From contig VZQC01009936.1 in NCBI GenBank assembly GCA_009823505.1, positions 109,832 through 173,831 of the forward strand: 64,000 nucleotides of DNA, given 5' to 3'. The notes beneath the pieces were generated by a model. That model searched no databases. It was given only the letters and a program-made list of their open reading frames with translations, and was not told the DNA's origin. Of this stretch, positions 23,767 to 33,854 are shown piece after piece. Source of the DNA: Rhizomys pruinosus (Eukaryota; Chordata; Mammalia; Rodentia; Spalacidae). Within the stretch, counting starts at the first letter, position 1. Each line of letters opens with the position of its first letter. The position numbers and the translations under genes are program-made.

Positions 23767-24622
23767 TCAAATTATTCAAGAGGATAGAAACAAAAGGAAG
23801 TCTTCAAAATTCCTTCTATGAAGCCAGCATCACTCTCATACCAAAACTAGGCAAAGATACAACCAGAAAAGAAAACTATAGACCCATTTCATTAATGAAT
23901 ATAGATGCAAAAATTCTCAACAAAATACTTGCAAATGGCATACAGGTAAACATCGAAAAGGTCATCCAGCATGGGCAAGTCTGATTTATACCAGAGATGC
24001 AGGGATGGTTCAACATACATAAATCAATAAACATCATAAAGCACATAAATGGGCTGAAAGACAAAAATCATGTGGTCATCTCAATTGATGTAGAAAAGGC
24101 CTTCAAAAAAATCCAATATGCCTTCATGTTTAAAGCCCTAGAAGAAATTGGACCAGAAGGAACATTCTTCAACATAATTAAAGCCATATACAACAAACCC
24201 ACAGCCAACATTACCCTAAATGGGAAAAAATTAGAAGCATTCCCCTTAAAGTCAGGAGCCCAGAAAGGCTGCCCCCTATTCCCACTCCTTTTAAATATAG
24301 TGCTTGAAATGCTCAAGAAACCAATAAGACAAGAAAAGGAAATTAAAGGAGTACTAATCGGAAAAGAGGAGGTCAAACTATCCCCTTTTGCAGATGACAT
24401 AATAGTTTACCTAAGGGATGCCAGAAACTCCACCAGAAAACTTCTAGAAATGATTAACAGTGTCAATAAAGTGGCAGGATACAAAATTAACCAGAAAAAT
24501 CAATAGCCTTTCTTTAGCAACTGGAGAAGGAATAAAAGGAAATGTTCCCATTCACAATAGCCTCCAAAAAAATAAAATATCTAGGAACAAAACTGACTAA
24601 AGTCACCAAAAATCTCTACAAT

Positions 24623-24778
24623 TGCTGGGCATGGTGTGCATGCCTTTAATCCTAGCACTTGGGAGGCAGAGTCAGGCGGATCTTTGTGAGTTCAAGGCCA
24701 GACTGGTCTACAGAGTGAGTTCCAGGACAGCTGGGGCTACAGGGAGACCCTGTCTCAAAAAGACCAAAAAAAAAAAAA
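24623..24778 (+). mobile_element. B1 SINE
   Basis: Full-length B1 from gctgggcatggtgtgcatgc to an A-tail, flanked by ctctacaat on both sides within L1. Confidence 0.93.
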
Positions 24779-26459
24779 ACCTCTACAATGAAAATTTTAA
24801 ATCCCTGAAGAAGGAGATTGAAGAAAATACCAGAAAATGGGAGTATCTCCCATGCTCTTGGATCAGAAGAATTAATATAGTAAAAATGACCATCCTGCCC
24901 AAAGTAATATACAGATTCAATGCAATCCTAATTAAAATCCCCATGAGCTTTTTCACAGACCTAGAAAAAAAATCATAAGGAAAAACAAAATGGCCTTGAT
25001 TGCCAAAGCAACCCTGAGCAAAAAGAACAATGGAGGGGGAATTACTATACCAGACTTCAAACTATATTACAGGGATATATTCATAAAAACAGCCTGGTAT
25101 ATGGACTAAAATTGAAGACCCAAACAGAACATCAAATTTCAGCCACCTCGTATTTGAGAAAGGGGCCAAGAAGACTCAGTGGAGGAAAGACAACATCTTC
25201 AGCAAATGGTGCTGGCAAAACTAGATCACCACTTGTAGAAGAATAAAAGTAAACCTGAACCTCCCGCCCTATACAAAAATCAAATCCAAATGGATCAAAG
25301 ACTTCAATGTGAAAACTGAAACTCTGAAAATGATAGAAGAAAATGTCAGCAGTAACCTATGAGACATAGGCATAGAAAATGACTTTCTAAATGAAACAGC
25401 AGCTGCACAGGAAATAAGATCAACAATTGACTAGTGGGACCTTATTAAACTTAAGAGCTTCTGTATAAGGAAAGAAACAATCAAAGAAGTGAAGAGAAAA
25501 CCCACAGAGTGGGAGGAAACCTTCACCACTGATACATCAGATAGAGCATTAAAAAACAAAAAACAAAGGAGCAAGAAAACAAATGACCCACTCAAAAAAT
25601 GGAGTAAAGAGATGTACAGAGACTTCACAAATGAAGAAGTAAAGATGGCTGAGAAACATCTTCGAAAGTGTTCAACATCGCAAATTAATACCAGCTTAAG
25701 ATTTCATCTTACCCTGGTAAGACTGGCTAAGATTAGGAAAACAAATGGCACCAAATACTGGAGACATTGTGGAGAAAGGGGAACACTCATTCACTGCTGG
25801 TGGGAATGCAAACTCATGCAACCCCTATGGAAAGCAGTATGGAGAATACTTAAAAAAACTCAAATTAAACCTACCACCTGACACAGTCAGACCAGTCCTG
25901 GGTATATACCCACAAGCCTCAACCTGTCCCAGAGAAACATGCAAAAACATGTTTACTGTAGTTCTCCTCACAATGGTGAAGAGCTGGAAGCACCCAACTG
26001 TCTCTCAACCTATGAGTGGATAAATAAAATGTGGTACATCTACAGAATGGAGTTCTATGCAGCCTTAAAGAAAGATGACATCATGAAGTTTGCAGGTAAT
26101 GGATGGAGCTAGAAGCCATTATGCTAAGTGAGGTAACACAGTCCCAGAAAAACACAGGATTACTGGTATCCATCATTTGTGAATGCTAGCATCAAATTCC
26201 TAGTTTGTAAGGTAAACTGAGCAACATTAATGTTATATTATTTTCATCTGAAAGCAACTGTGCTGTAAAATGTGAATCCTGTAATGGGTTCTAGAATTAA
26301 CCTACCACTTATTTTCAGACTTTCTAATTTTGCTATATGGGTCAGGGTATGCATATCTTAGAGTAATATAAAATTAAAGGGGAAAAATGTGAAATCCCAA
26401 ACATGTTTTGGAATTACCTTATAGTTTATTTTTAGATGTCATAATTTTGATATATGTGT

Positions 26460-26462
<3 letters not shown>

Positions 26463-26490
<28 letters not shown>
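26463..26490. repeat. (AT)n microsatellite
   Basis: Uninterrupted AT dinucleotides, inside the L1 3' UTR. Confidence 0.95.
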
Positions 26491-26496
<6 letters not shown>

Positions 26497-26743
26497 TTTG
26501 GAGCAATACAAATTGGAGGGAACAACAACATCAAAAGGACTGGGTCAAAGAAGTGACTGAAACAGTAAACTTCTGCACAACACAGTAAGCTTATGAATAG
26601 AAAAACTTTAAAAAGACTGAGAAACAGATGCAGGACATGTATGGCAGAAAGCATGAGGTAGGGTAGGGTGGGAGCATGGAAAGGGGTGTGAGTCTAAATG
26701 GGATTGAGAAATGTTGTAAGAAATGCACAGAACTTCAATAACA

Positions 26744-26747
<4 letters not shown>

Positions 26748-26790
<43 letters not shown>
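26748..26790. repeat. (GA)n microsatellite at the L1 3' end
   Basis: About 21 GA repeats directly after the L1 3' terminus. It may have grown from the L1 tail or target site. Confidence 0.95.
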
Positions 26791-26794
<4 letters not shown>

Positions 26795-26930
26795 ACACAG
26801 ATGTGGTGGCACATGCCTTTTATCCCAGCACTTGGGAGGCAGAGGTCCTCTAGGTCTACACAGAGATTTTTCAGGCCACCTGGGGCTAGAGAGAGGCCTT
26901 TTCTGAAAAAGACCAACAAAAAGGCCACTC
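26795..26930 (+). mobile_element. B1 SINE with internal deletion
   Basis: 'gatgtggtggcacatgcctt' through 'cccagcacttgggaggcaga' to 'ttctgaaaaagaccaac'. The block after 'gcagagg' is shortened. Confidence 0.85.
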
Positions 26931-26950
26931 CGAACTTTAAAAAAAAAAAA

Positions 26951-27945
26951 ACTTTTATTGCCAGGCATGGTGGTGCACCCCTTTAATCCGAGCACTCCAG
27001 AAGCAGAGGCAGGCAGATCTTTGTGGGTTCAAGGCCAGCCTGGTCTACAGAGTAAGTTCCAGGACAGCTGGGGCTGCAGGGAGACCCTGTCTCGAAAAGA
27101 CCAAAAAAAAATACTTTTATTGATGATTTGTGTATTTCATTCATTATATTTCAGTCCAATTTGGGCACATTCTCCTCTCCCTGCTCCCACCCCACCCCTG
27201 TTCATGCCTTCTGCCATACATGTCCTGCATCTTTCTTGTTTTTCCCTCCCATTTTTATTGCTCCAATATATGCCTATATAACCATCACATATGTATCAAA
27301 ATTATGACCACTGAGAATAAACTGTTAATTGCAAAATATGTATCAGAATTCACATTTTCCCCTTTAATTTTATATTACTCTAAAATATGAACACATACCT
27401 TCCACCCATATACAGTAATTACCAAGTCTGAAAATAAGTGGTAGGTCAAATCTAGAGCCCATTAAGAGATTAACATTATAACAACATCATTGCTTTCAGA
27501 TAAAAAGAAATATTACAATAATGTTGTTCAGCTTTCCTTTCACCTGGAGATTTGGTGTTAGCATCCCCACAAATAAGGGAAACCATTCACTGTTTGTTTT
27601 TCTGGGTCTGTGTTACTTCACTTAGCATAGTGGCTTCCAGTTCCATCCATTTTCTTGCAAATTTCATGATGTCATCTTTCTTAAGTACTGAATAGAACTC
27701 CATTGTTTAGATGTACCACATTTTTGTTATCCACTCATCTGTTGAGGAGCATTTGGGGTGATTCCAACTCTTCACTATTGTGAAGAGTGCTGCAATAATC
27801 AGATTTGCATGTATCTTTTTGGTAAGATGAGTCTTGTGGGTGTATACGCAGGGGTAGTATGACTGTGTTACATGGTAGGCTCATTTTGAGTCTTTTAAAG
27901 GTTTCTCCATACTGCTTTCCATAATGATTGTACAAGTTTGCTCCG
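26951..27945 (-). mobile_element. L1 LINE, antisense, 5'-truncated
   Basis: Antisense L1 from its 3' end (cttttattgatgatttgtg) through the 3' UTR into the ORF2 C-terminus (tctccatactgctttccata near 27,902). It is truncated near 27,945, where ERV leader-like sequence begins. A B1 is inserted close to its 3' end. Confidence 0.85.
26961..27110 (+). mobile_element. B1 SINE
   Basis: Full-length B1 flanked by acttttatt (26,951-26,959 and near 27,113-27,121), inside the antisense L1. Confidence 0.92.
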
Positions 27946-28055
27946 TCAAACATGGTAACCAGACAGGGAACTGAATACGGGGGGCTCAGAGTGAGGAACA
28001 CCAATCAATGGGCATAAAACAAGGTGCACAGGGTAAAATAAAATAAAGTAATTTG
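27946..28055 (+). mobile_element. ERV leader fragment (left part)
   Basis: The block aaggtgcacagggtaaaata near 28,021 resembles the leader repeat unit at 29,251-29,310. Its right edge (aaataaagtaatttg) recurs at 29,144-29,158, where the leader resumes. I infer that it is the same ERV split by the 28,056-29,143 insertion. No primer-binding site was recognised. Confidence 0.5.
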
Positions 28056-28740
28056 ATACTGTGCAACAGTGGCAGCCAAGTGTCTATATTATATCCCAAA
28101 TCTATTTGGCTATTAGCTCTCTCCTTGGAGGAATAACTCACAGTGGATGCCACAAACTTATGTCCTCTAGTGGTTAGGCGATGTTATAAGCCACAATAAG
28201 AACTTGTCACCTTTTATAGAGAAACCACAGTTTGCGGATTAGCATACCATCCAAGCATCTGTGTCTATGCTCACAGCTTAGCTTGACATAATAAGTGGTA
28301 TTGCTTAAATGCCTGTACATCCAATAGCTTGTGCTTTGTTAGTATGACTAAAAAGGGTATCACTGGGAAAGCTGTCAATCCATGAAGGGAAACAACCTGA
28401 ACAGACTGGAGTCCAAAATGACAACTCCAAAGAAATTAGACTGTTTTCTTCTCACCCACTTGTGCCCCTTTCCCAAAGCCCAGGGAACAAACTGCGGAAG
28501 AGGAGGCGTGGTAGATTGTAAGGGCTGTGGAGAGATAGGGGTGAATCATGAGACTACAGGAATATAGTCTGGACTCCTGACTGATCAACATGCCTGTGCA
28601 TACAAGCTTCTCCAACTGGACTATGGGAACCTTGGGTTGTTCAAAATTTGGACATAGATACTTGCAAAATGCACCAATTACCTAATTGTATGACATACTG
28701 AGTAACATCAATGTTATCTGCAAACAACTGTGTCATTATA
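28056..28740 (+). repeat. Family X, copy 2 (5'-truncated)
   Basis: Begins at 'atactgtgcaacagtggcag' and follows copy 1 closely (compare 20,667 onward), through 'gattagcataccatccaagc' and 'aaattagactgttttcttct'. Non-coding. Confidence 0.75.
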
Positions 28741-28774
28741 TTGTAGAATCCCTTAAAAATAAAAATTAAAAAAA

Positions 28775-28905
28775 AAAAGAAATAAATAAAAACATTCCTG
28801 GAACTAAACAAAAAAGACAATACAACACAACAAAACCTGTGGGATACATTAAAAGCAGTCCTAAGAGGGAAATTTATAGCGCTAAGTGCCCACATTAAAA
28901 AACAA
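28775..28905 (+). mobile_element. L1 ORF2 linker fragment
   Basis: Matches 20,070-20,200 almost base for base, with landmarks 'acaacacaacaaaacctgtg' and 'gagggaaatttatagcgcta'. Confidence 0.85.
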
Positions 28906-28950
28906 ACAAAAAAACAAACAAACAAACAGACAAACAAACAAAAAACAGTA

Positions 28951-29095
28951 GGCCGGGCATGGTGGCACACGCCTTTAATCCTAGCATTTGAGAGGCAGAG
29001 GCAAGTGGATCTTTGTGAGTTCAAGGCCAGCCTGGTCTACGTAGCAAGTTCCAGGACAGCCAGAGCTACAGGAAGACCCTGTCTCAAAAAGAACC
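28951..29095 (+). mobile_element. B1 SINE
   Basis: A full B1 from ggccgggcatggtggcacac to 'ctgtctcaaaaagaacc'. It is preceded by a CAAA-rich tract (28,900-28,945). Confidence 0.92.
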
Positions 29096-29098
29096 AAA

Positions 29099-29149
<51 letters not shown>

Positions 29150-29150
29150 A
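29096..29150. repeat. (AAAT)n tail/microsatellite
   Basis: About 13 AAAT units forming the tail of the B1 and of the composite block. Confidence 0.95.
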
Positions 29151-29158
29151 GTAATTTG

Positions 29159-29400
29159 GGGATTGGTGAATTCTTTTGCTGGGAGATGATTAGGGTACAC
29201 GAAGTAAAGAAAAACTTCGAGAGCACGGTGTAAAATAATCAGGGTAACTTAAGGTGCACAAAGTAAAGAGAAACTTCAAGAGCACGGTGTAAATAATCAA
29301 AGAGTAACTTAGGGTACATGAAGTAAAGAGAAACTTCAAGAGCACAGTGTAAAATAATTAAAAAGAAACTTGGTAGTGAATCCTTTTGCTGGGAGATAAT
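29159..29400 (+). repeat. ERV leader with three ~60-bp tandem repeats
   Basis: Three units of 59-60 bases (about 29,192-29,250, 29,251-29,310 and 29,311-29,370) share 'aagtaaagagaaacttcaag' and 'agcacggtgtaaa'. The array is bracketed by two copies of a 'gaattcttttgctgggagat'-like block (29,169 and 29,375). It lies just upstream of gag, where retroviral leader and packaging sequences are found. The function is unknown. Confidence 0.75.
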
Positions 29401-30171
29401 TACGGGTCAGGACATAGTCGCTTGCTTTTTGCGCAAACTTAAATATATGCTGAAGGCTCAAGGAGCTAAGTGCGGCTGCAGCAGCTCTACAATTTTTTGG
29501 CTTTTGTAGAGAAAGTGTGTCCGTGGTTTCCTGAAGAAGGAACGGTAGATTTAGAAGCATGGATAAGGATGGGGCAAAAGTTACAAGAATATCATGAAAC
29601 TTATGGCCCCACGAAAGTCCCCACGGGTACTTTTAGTTTATGGAATTTAATAAAAGATAGTTTAGACCCCCGTCATGAGAGAGAAAAAGTGCAGGAGCTG
29701 TGGCTGGCGTTTCACTGAGGTAGTGCAGACTGAAAATGAAAGTAAGACAGCTGAGACTATGCAGAATTTAAAGGTACAGTTGCAAGGAGTTCAAAGTGTG
29801 TGTCAGGAATCAGCTAAACAGTCTTATGAGGAATGGATATCTCGGTTAACAGGAAGGGGGAAGCGTGATTCCATCCAGGTAGAGCAAGAAACTATGGGAG
29901 CTATGGCCTGGAATAAAAGAAAAATCAAAAAAGCACTCCTTCTCCTTTACAAACAGGCCTGTGTATTGCCATGGAATGGGGTGAAGAGACTTTCATACAC
30001 TATGTCCAGTTTTTGAGGCCTGGGACACTCAGGGAGGCCCTGTGTGTGCCCATAATCCTGTATCTTTTTAACAACTTAAAGAATTAAAGGTGGCTTGCTC
30101 CCAGTGCAGTCCTACTTCACCGTTCGCTTGGACATTACTGGAGAGTCTGAGCGCTAATGCCTCCTAAAATT
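29401..30171 (+). pseudogene. Class II (betaretrovirus-like) ERV gag remnant
   Basis: The frame from about 29,470 to 29,718 reads as a matrix-like domain with VCPWFPEEGTVDLEAW and a GTFSLWNLI block. This is the pattern of betaretroviral Gag matrix proteins, which bind membrane during assembly. A second frame (29,675-30,016) continues the polyprotein as a charged linker. A third (30,006-30,171) resembles the start of capsid (LKELKVACS, SPFAWTLLE) with one stop. The use of three frames shows at least two frameshifts, and the initiating part before 29,470 is also out of frame. It is a dead provirus fragment. MYSERV-type relatedness is possible but untested. Confidence 0.75.
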
Positions 30172-30257
30172 TTATTTTAGATATAATTTAAATATGGTTA
30201 AATGTCTATTGTAGAATATTTAACAACTAGGTAAAACATCTTTAAAGCAGGGTTTCA

Positions 30258-30340
30258 TAGCCTGGTCTACAGAGCAAGTTCCAGGACAGCTGGAGCTACA
30301 GGGAGACCCTGTCTCAAAAAGACAAAAAAAAAAAAGCAGG
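30258..30340 (+). mobile_element. B1 SINE, 5'-truncated
   Basis: Only the right part of B1 (cctggtctacagagcaagtt to the A-tail), flanked by aaagcagggtttcat on both sides, so the truncation occurred at insertion. Confidence 0.88.
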
Positions 30341-30371
30341 GTTTCATGCCAGGCTTAAAGAAGGCATCTCT

Positions 30372-30626
30372 GGGCTGGAAAGATGGCCTAGCGGTTAAGA
30401 GCGCCGACCCGCTCTTACGGAGGACCCGGGTTTGATCCCCAGCACCCACATGGTGGCCGAGAACCATCTGAAACTCCAATTCCAGGAGAACTCCAGTTCC
30501 AGGGGAATCCGACACCCTCTTCTGACCTCCGCGGCATTGCACGACATGGGTGCGCAGACTTGCATACAGACAGTACATTCATACACACACAGAAATAAAT
30601 AAAATTTTTAAAAATTTAAAAAAAAA
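30372..30626 (+). mobile_element. B2/B3-type SINE, young
   Basis: A clean full copy from gggctggaaagatggccta to 'aaataaataaaattttt'. Confidence 0.92.
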
Positions 30627-31186
30627 GCAAGTGTATATTTGGTCAAAATTTATTTGGTAGGTATTCAAATCTGTCCAAACTTTGTTTACATATTATATGG
30701 TATTTTAGGACTCAGTAAAAGTAAAAATGTCTATGGTAAACAAAATTAGATAAAAGGTTTTAATAAAAATGGTAATACATTTAAACTAATTTGGAATACA
30801 GATTGTTGTCCACATTTGTTTTACTTATAATTTGTAAACAACTTTGGGGTTAATGTACACAAATGCTCTCTATAATTTCTGTATTGTACAGTGCGACCTT
30901 CATTTTACCTACAAAATAATCTGACAAAAAGAATTAAGTTTGCCTTTCTAAATTAACAGTGTACAGTTAAATGGTAAACAACTTGGATAAATTTAATGGA
31001 CCGTTACATCTTGGTTCTTGTCTATAGGTATGTGTAATACAACTGTCTTTAAAAACATCTTTAGGTCATAGTATAAAAATATATAAAATAAAATAAAACA
31101 AAAAGGGGAAGGTGGTGGAGTGCTCCCTCTAGGATACAAATAGAGAACTCTTTATTTCAAATCTTTAGAAAAAACTTAATTTTGAG
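30627..31186. other. AT-rich unassigned sequence, possibly ERV interior
   Basis: No open frame of note. A purine tract (aaaaaggggaaggtgg) near 31,098-31,113 resembles an LTR polypurine tract, but no LTR can be followed from it. Confidence 0.4.
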
Positions 31187-31434
31187 GGGCTGGAGAGATG
31201 GCCTAGCAGTTAAGAGCACCAACCGCTCTTACAGAGGACCCGGGTTCGATCCCCAGCACCCACATGGCGGCCGAGAACCATCTGAAACTCCAATTCCAGG
31301 AGAACTCCAGTTCCAGGGGAATCTGACACCCTCTTCTGACCTCCGTGGCATTGCACGACACGGGTGCACAAACCTGCATGCAGACAGTACATTCATACAC
31401 ATACAGAAATAAATTTTTAAAAAATTTAAAAAAG
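31187..31434 (+). mobile_element. B2/B3-type SINE, young
   Basis: Clean full copy, a good reference for the family. Flanked by aaaaaacttaattttga (31,169-31,185) and aaaaaatttaattttga (31,435-31,451). Confidence 0.95.
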
Positions 31435-31457
31435 AAAAAATTTAATTTTGAAATCTT

Positions 31458-31677
31458 TTTTTAATTTAGTTATTTTTTATGTGTATGAATGTACAGTCTG
31501 CATATAGGTTGGTGCACCCATGTCATGCAATGCTTCGGAGGTCAGAAGAGGGCATCGGATTCCCCTGGAACTGGAGTTAAGACAGTTCTTAGCCGCCATG
31601 TGGGTGCTGCAAATCAAACCTGGGTCCTCTGCAAGAGCAGTCTGTGCTCTTAACCACTGAGCCATCTCTCCAGCCCC
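31458..31677 (-). mobile_element. B2/B3-type SINE, antisense
   Basis: Full antisense copy, flanked exactly by taattttgaaatctt at 31,443-31,457 and 31,678-31,692. Only 23 bases separate it from the sense SINE, giving an inverted pair. Confidence 0.95.
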
Positions 31678-31692
31678 TAATTTTGAAATCTT

Positions 31693-32772
31693 AAAGCTAA
31701 CTATGGGAAAAGATTTACATGTTCCCACGGGTCAAAATATCACCAACTTAATGCCTGAGAAAGAAAAGATACAACTCTGCATTGTACAGGATGGACCTAG
31801 AAATACCAGCAGAGAAGCTGGCCCATCTGAACATGAGGAGAAAGACAAAGTTCAGATTGACTGAGCTACAGACACCAAACATCTCTGTGGATCCTATTTG
31901 AAACAACTGTTTATAATGTGTCCTAATGAAACTTGTTTTCCATGTGCTGCTAAGCTTTAAGATGAAAACCTTATCTCTCCTTCTTATTAGAAAAAGAAAA
32001 AACTTTTGATGGTAATAAAGAAGACAACTGTTATGGCAACAATTTCTTATGGGATATGTATGGCTAGTCTTTAACTAATGGGCATAAAAACTGTATAAGA
32101 AAGTTTTATTCAGAACTAGATGTTGGTAAAAATCTTTAAAGGCTTAATAGTTTAGCAAGTGTGTTAATAGAAAAAGCTTTGGTACCAGCAATGGATTATT
32201 CTGCCAAAGAAGCATTGGCTGGGGGCTAAAGGCTCCCCCAAAATAAAGGCTATTTCTCTATAAATTGGGGTACACATATATGCATTAAGACCCTGGCTGC
32301 TGAAGGCCTGGTGTGAGAATGGAAGTCTGAGAATGGAAAGGACAAAGACCGTGCTTGCAAATGGACAGTGAGCCTCTAAAGATGCCAGAGAGCATCTTAG
32401 AGGCTCTCTGGCATCTTTAGAGGCTCACTGGATAAGCACAATAATGGTCTCCCTGAGTCAAGCAAGACTCATTGCTACACCACACCTGTCTGGAAGACTT
32501 TTATACAGCTAGTGGCTGCAATCCCAAACTTACCTGGCAATTAGCCCACTCCTTTGGGGGAATAACATGGCTGGTATTAAACCTTTAGTAATTAATGACA
32601 GTATAAAAAGCCTTAATACATAGACTAATATACCATCTAAATATTTGTATCTGTGCCCACAGAGCAACTTGCCATGATAATCAATGCCAGGGATCAAATG
32701 TGGAAGAGGGGTGCATTAGACTGTAAGGGCTAAAGAGATGGGGGTAGTTTCTGAGATATCAAAAATGGACTG
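31693..32772 (+). repeat. Family X, copy 3, long form
   Basis: The sequence aligns with 42,500-43,640: a 'cctctgtggatcctatttga'-like block (31,874 versus 42,621), a 'gcaatggattattctgccaa' block near 32,187, then the X core. It continues on the far side of a solo LTR at 33,260. It contains a perfect fold-back at 32,366-32,430. No coding frame. Confidence 0.6.
32366..32430. repeat. Perfect 28-bp inverted repeat with 9-base loop
   Basis: Arms at 32,366-32,393 and 32,403-32,430 are exactly complementary, starting cagtgagcctctaaagatgc on the left. Loop: atcttagag. The paralogous segment of family X at 20,533-20,580 has the left arm but not the inverted copy, so the right arm is a new fold-back in this copy. 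Confidence 0.95.
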
Positions 32773-33259
32773 TGTTAGGGTCAGAGAATCCATACCAGAC
32801 ACACTGAAGGATGGAAAACCAAGACTTTATTTTGGAGAAAGTAAACCAGCATGCTGGGGTGGGAGGGAAAAGGCTCCTTCCCCTGATAACTTGGCTCGCA
32901 GGCCTTTTATACAGGGTCTAGGGGAATTTTAGCAGGGTTTGGGTAACTTCTAGCCTTATCAGATAATACCAGGATTACAGCTTATGGTTAGGTCAGCCCA
33001 CCTGCCCCCACATACCAAAGGTTATCTTTAGACACAATCTTGGAACAGGAATGAGGAAATGTTAAGTCAGTCCACCTGTCCTCACATATCAACAGTACCA
33101 ACAGTTATCTTTAAACAAGTTTAAATTTTATTAGCAGTTCTGGAGGCCTCGAGCAACTGACCTTGAGCAATTGACCTTTTCCCTGAATTGGGCAGGTTCC
33201 AGTAATTGCTTAAAATGGTGGCTATGCTCAAAATGGAGTCAGTGTGGGCCTCTCTTACA
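32773..33259 (-). mobile_element. Solo LTR, antisense, with 5-bp target duplication
   Basis: The 487-base segment begins tgttagggtc and ends tctcttaca (TG…CA). It interrupts family X and is flanked by gactg on both sides (32,768-32,772 and 33,260-33,264). On the minus strand it has a tataaaagg box (near 32,910) and, further toward 32,773, an aataaag signal (near 32,834). These place the promoter and poly(A) site in proper LTR order on the minus strand. The retrovirus class is not certain. A 5-bp duplication is common for ERVL and some others. Confidence 0.85.
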
Positions 33260-33420
33260 GACTGGACCTTTATTTGATCAGCATGCTTGGACTTTGGGGA
33301 CTAGTCATGAATAATTACTAACTAGGTTTCTGTAAAGATTGCTTATATATACTGTCTGTTTAACTTGGTTGTTAGGATTGTTTGAAACGAATTGGTTTTA
33401 GCTTACAAAATAAAAGCTAT
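33260..33420 (+). repeat. Family X, copy 3, continuation
   Basis: 'ggacctttatttgatcagca' continues the X alignment (compare 21,170) directly after the solo LTR, confirming that the LTR inserted into X. Confidence 0.65.
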
Positions 33421-33563
33421 AGCCGGGCGTGGTGGCACACGCCTTTAATCCTAGCACTCAGGAGGCAGAGGCAGGGGGATCTTTGTGAGTTCAAGCCAGC
33501 CTGGTCTACAGCTGGGGCTACAGGGAGACTCTGTCTCGGAAAAAGACAAAAAAAAAAAAAAAA
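33421..33563 (+). mobile_element. B1 SINE
   Basis: 'agccgggcgtggtggcacac' to an A-tail, with a short shared flank aaaagct on both sides. It lacks about ten bases of the usual 'agcaagttccagg' block. Confidence 0.92.
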
Positions 33564-33854
33564 AGCTAAGGCCGGCTTTCTATTCGGCCCTAAAACACAA
33601 AGCTTTAGAAATAGTAACTTAAAAAAAAAAAAAAAATAGCTCTATCGCTACAACGGCTTTGAGAGGCTGGATCGCCCTGAGGAGTGGGATGCAGAGGTTG
33701 GACGGCAAGAGAGGTAAGATCTTTCTGCAGTCAGTCAACTAAGACAGGGACCAAACCTAAGCTGCTTTGTATCCCAAAGACGGGTAAACTGAGATTTGCA
33801 GAATAGACAACCTAAGACAGGCTCAAACCTTTTTATAAAATAAAAAGGGAGAGA
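33564..33854 (+). mobile_element. ERV 3' end with polypurine tract
   Basis: The sequence ends in taaaaagggagaga (33,841-33,854), a retroviral polypurine tract that primes plus-strand synthesis, immediately before an LTR-like start at 33,855. No env frame is visible. Confidence 0.6.

Larger units (their letters stand above)
19980..26747 (+). mobile_element. L1 LINE, direct part of a 5'-inverted insertion, split by later insertions
   Basis: Sense L1 pieces line up in order: linker (19,980-20,215), continuation (21,669-21,952 and 22,203-22,482), reverse transcriptase to the C-terminus (23,767-26,100) and 3' UTR (26,100-26,747). Later insertions explain the gaps: a SINE, family X, another SINE, an unassigned 1.28-kb segment and a B1. 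The copy is dead, with many stops. Together with 19,012-19,979 it looks like one original insertion. Confidence 0.85.
23767..26747 (+). mobile_element. L1 ORF2 reverse transcriptase to 3' UTR (best-preserved L1 part)
   Basis: ORF2 encodes endonuclease and reverse transcriptase for target-primed retrotransposition. Here the frame at 23,997-24,506 holds the palm-domain motif FADD (24,387-24,398), and the C-terminal cysteine/histidine knuckle is readable near 25,760-25,810. Several stops and shifts separate the frames, so it is inactive. The 3' UTR carries the 'aaaggggaaaaatgtgaaat' landmark near 26,375 and an AT microsatellite. Confidence 0.9.
28056..29143 (+). mobile_element. Composite retroposed block (family X, L1 piece and B1)
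   Basis: Three unrelated plus-strand pieces lie between two copies of the 15-base sequence aaataaagtaatttg (28,041-28,055 and 29,144-29,158), and the block ends in an (AAAT)n tail. One target duplication around all three suggests a single retroposition of a chimeric transcript, or nested insertions whose own duplications are lost. The tail makes the A-rich half of the duplication ambiguous. The gtaatttg part is the informative half. Confidence 0.55.

Noticed and set aside
31098..31113. Polypurine tract resembling an LTR boundary
   Set aside because: No TG…CA element or LTR signals follow it.
31200..31260. tRNA-like A and B boxes (tagcagttaagagc and gggttcgatcccc) repeated across the window
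   Set aside because: These are the RNA polymerase III promoter heads of B2/B3 SINEs, not tRNA genes. No acceptor stem is formed.
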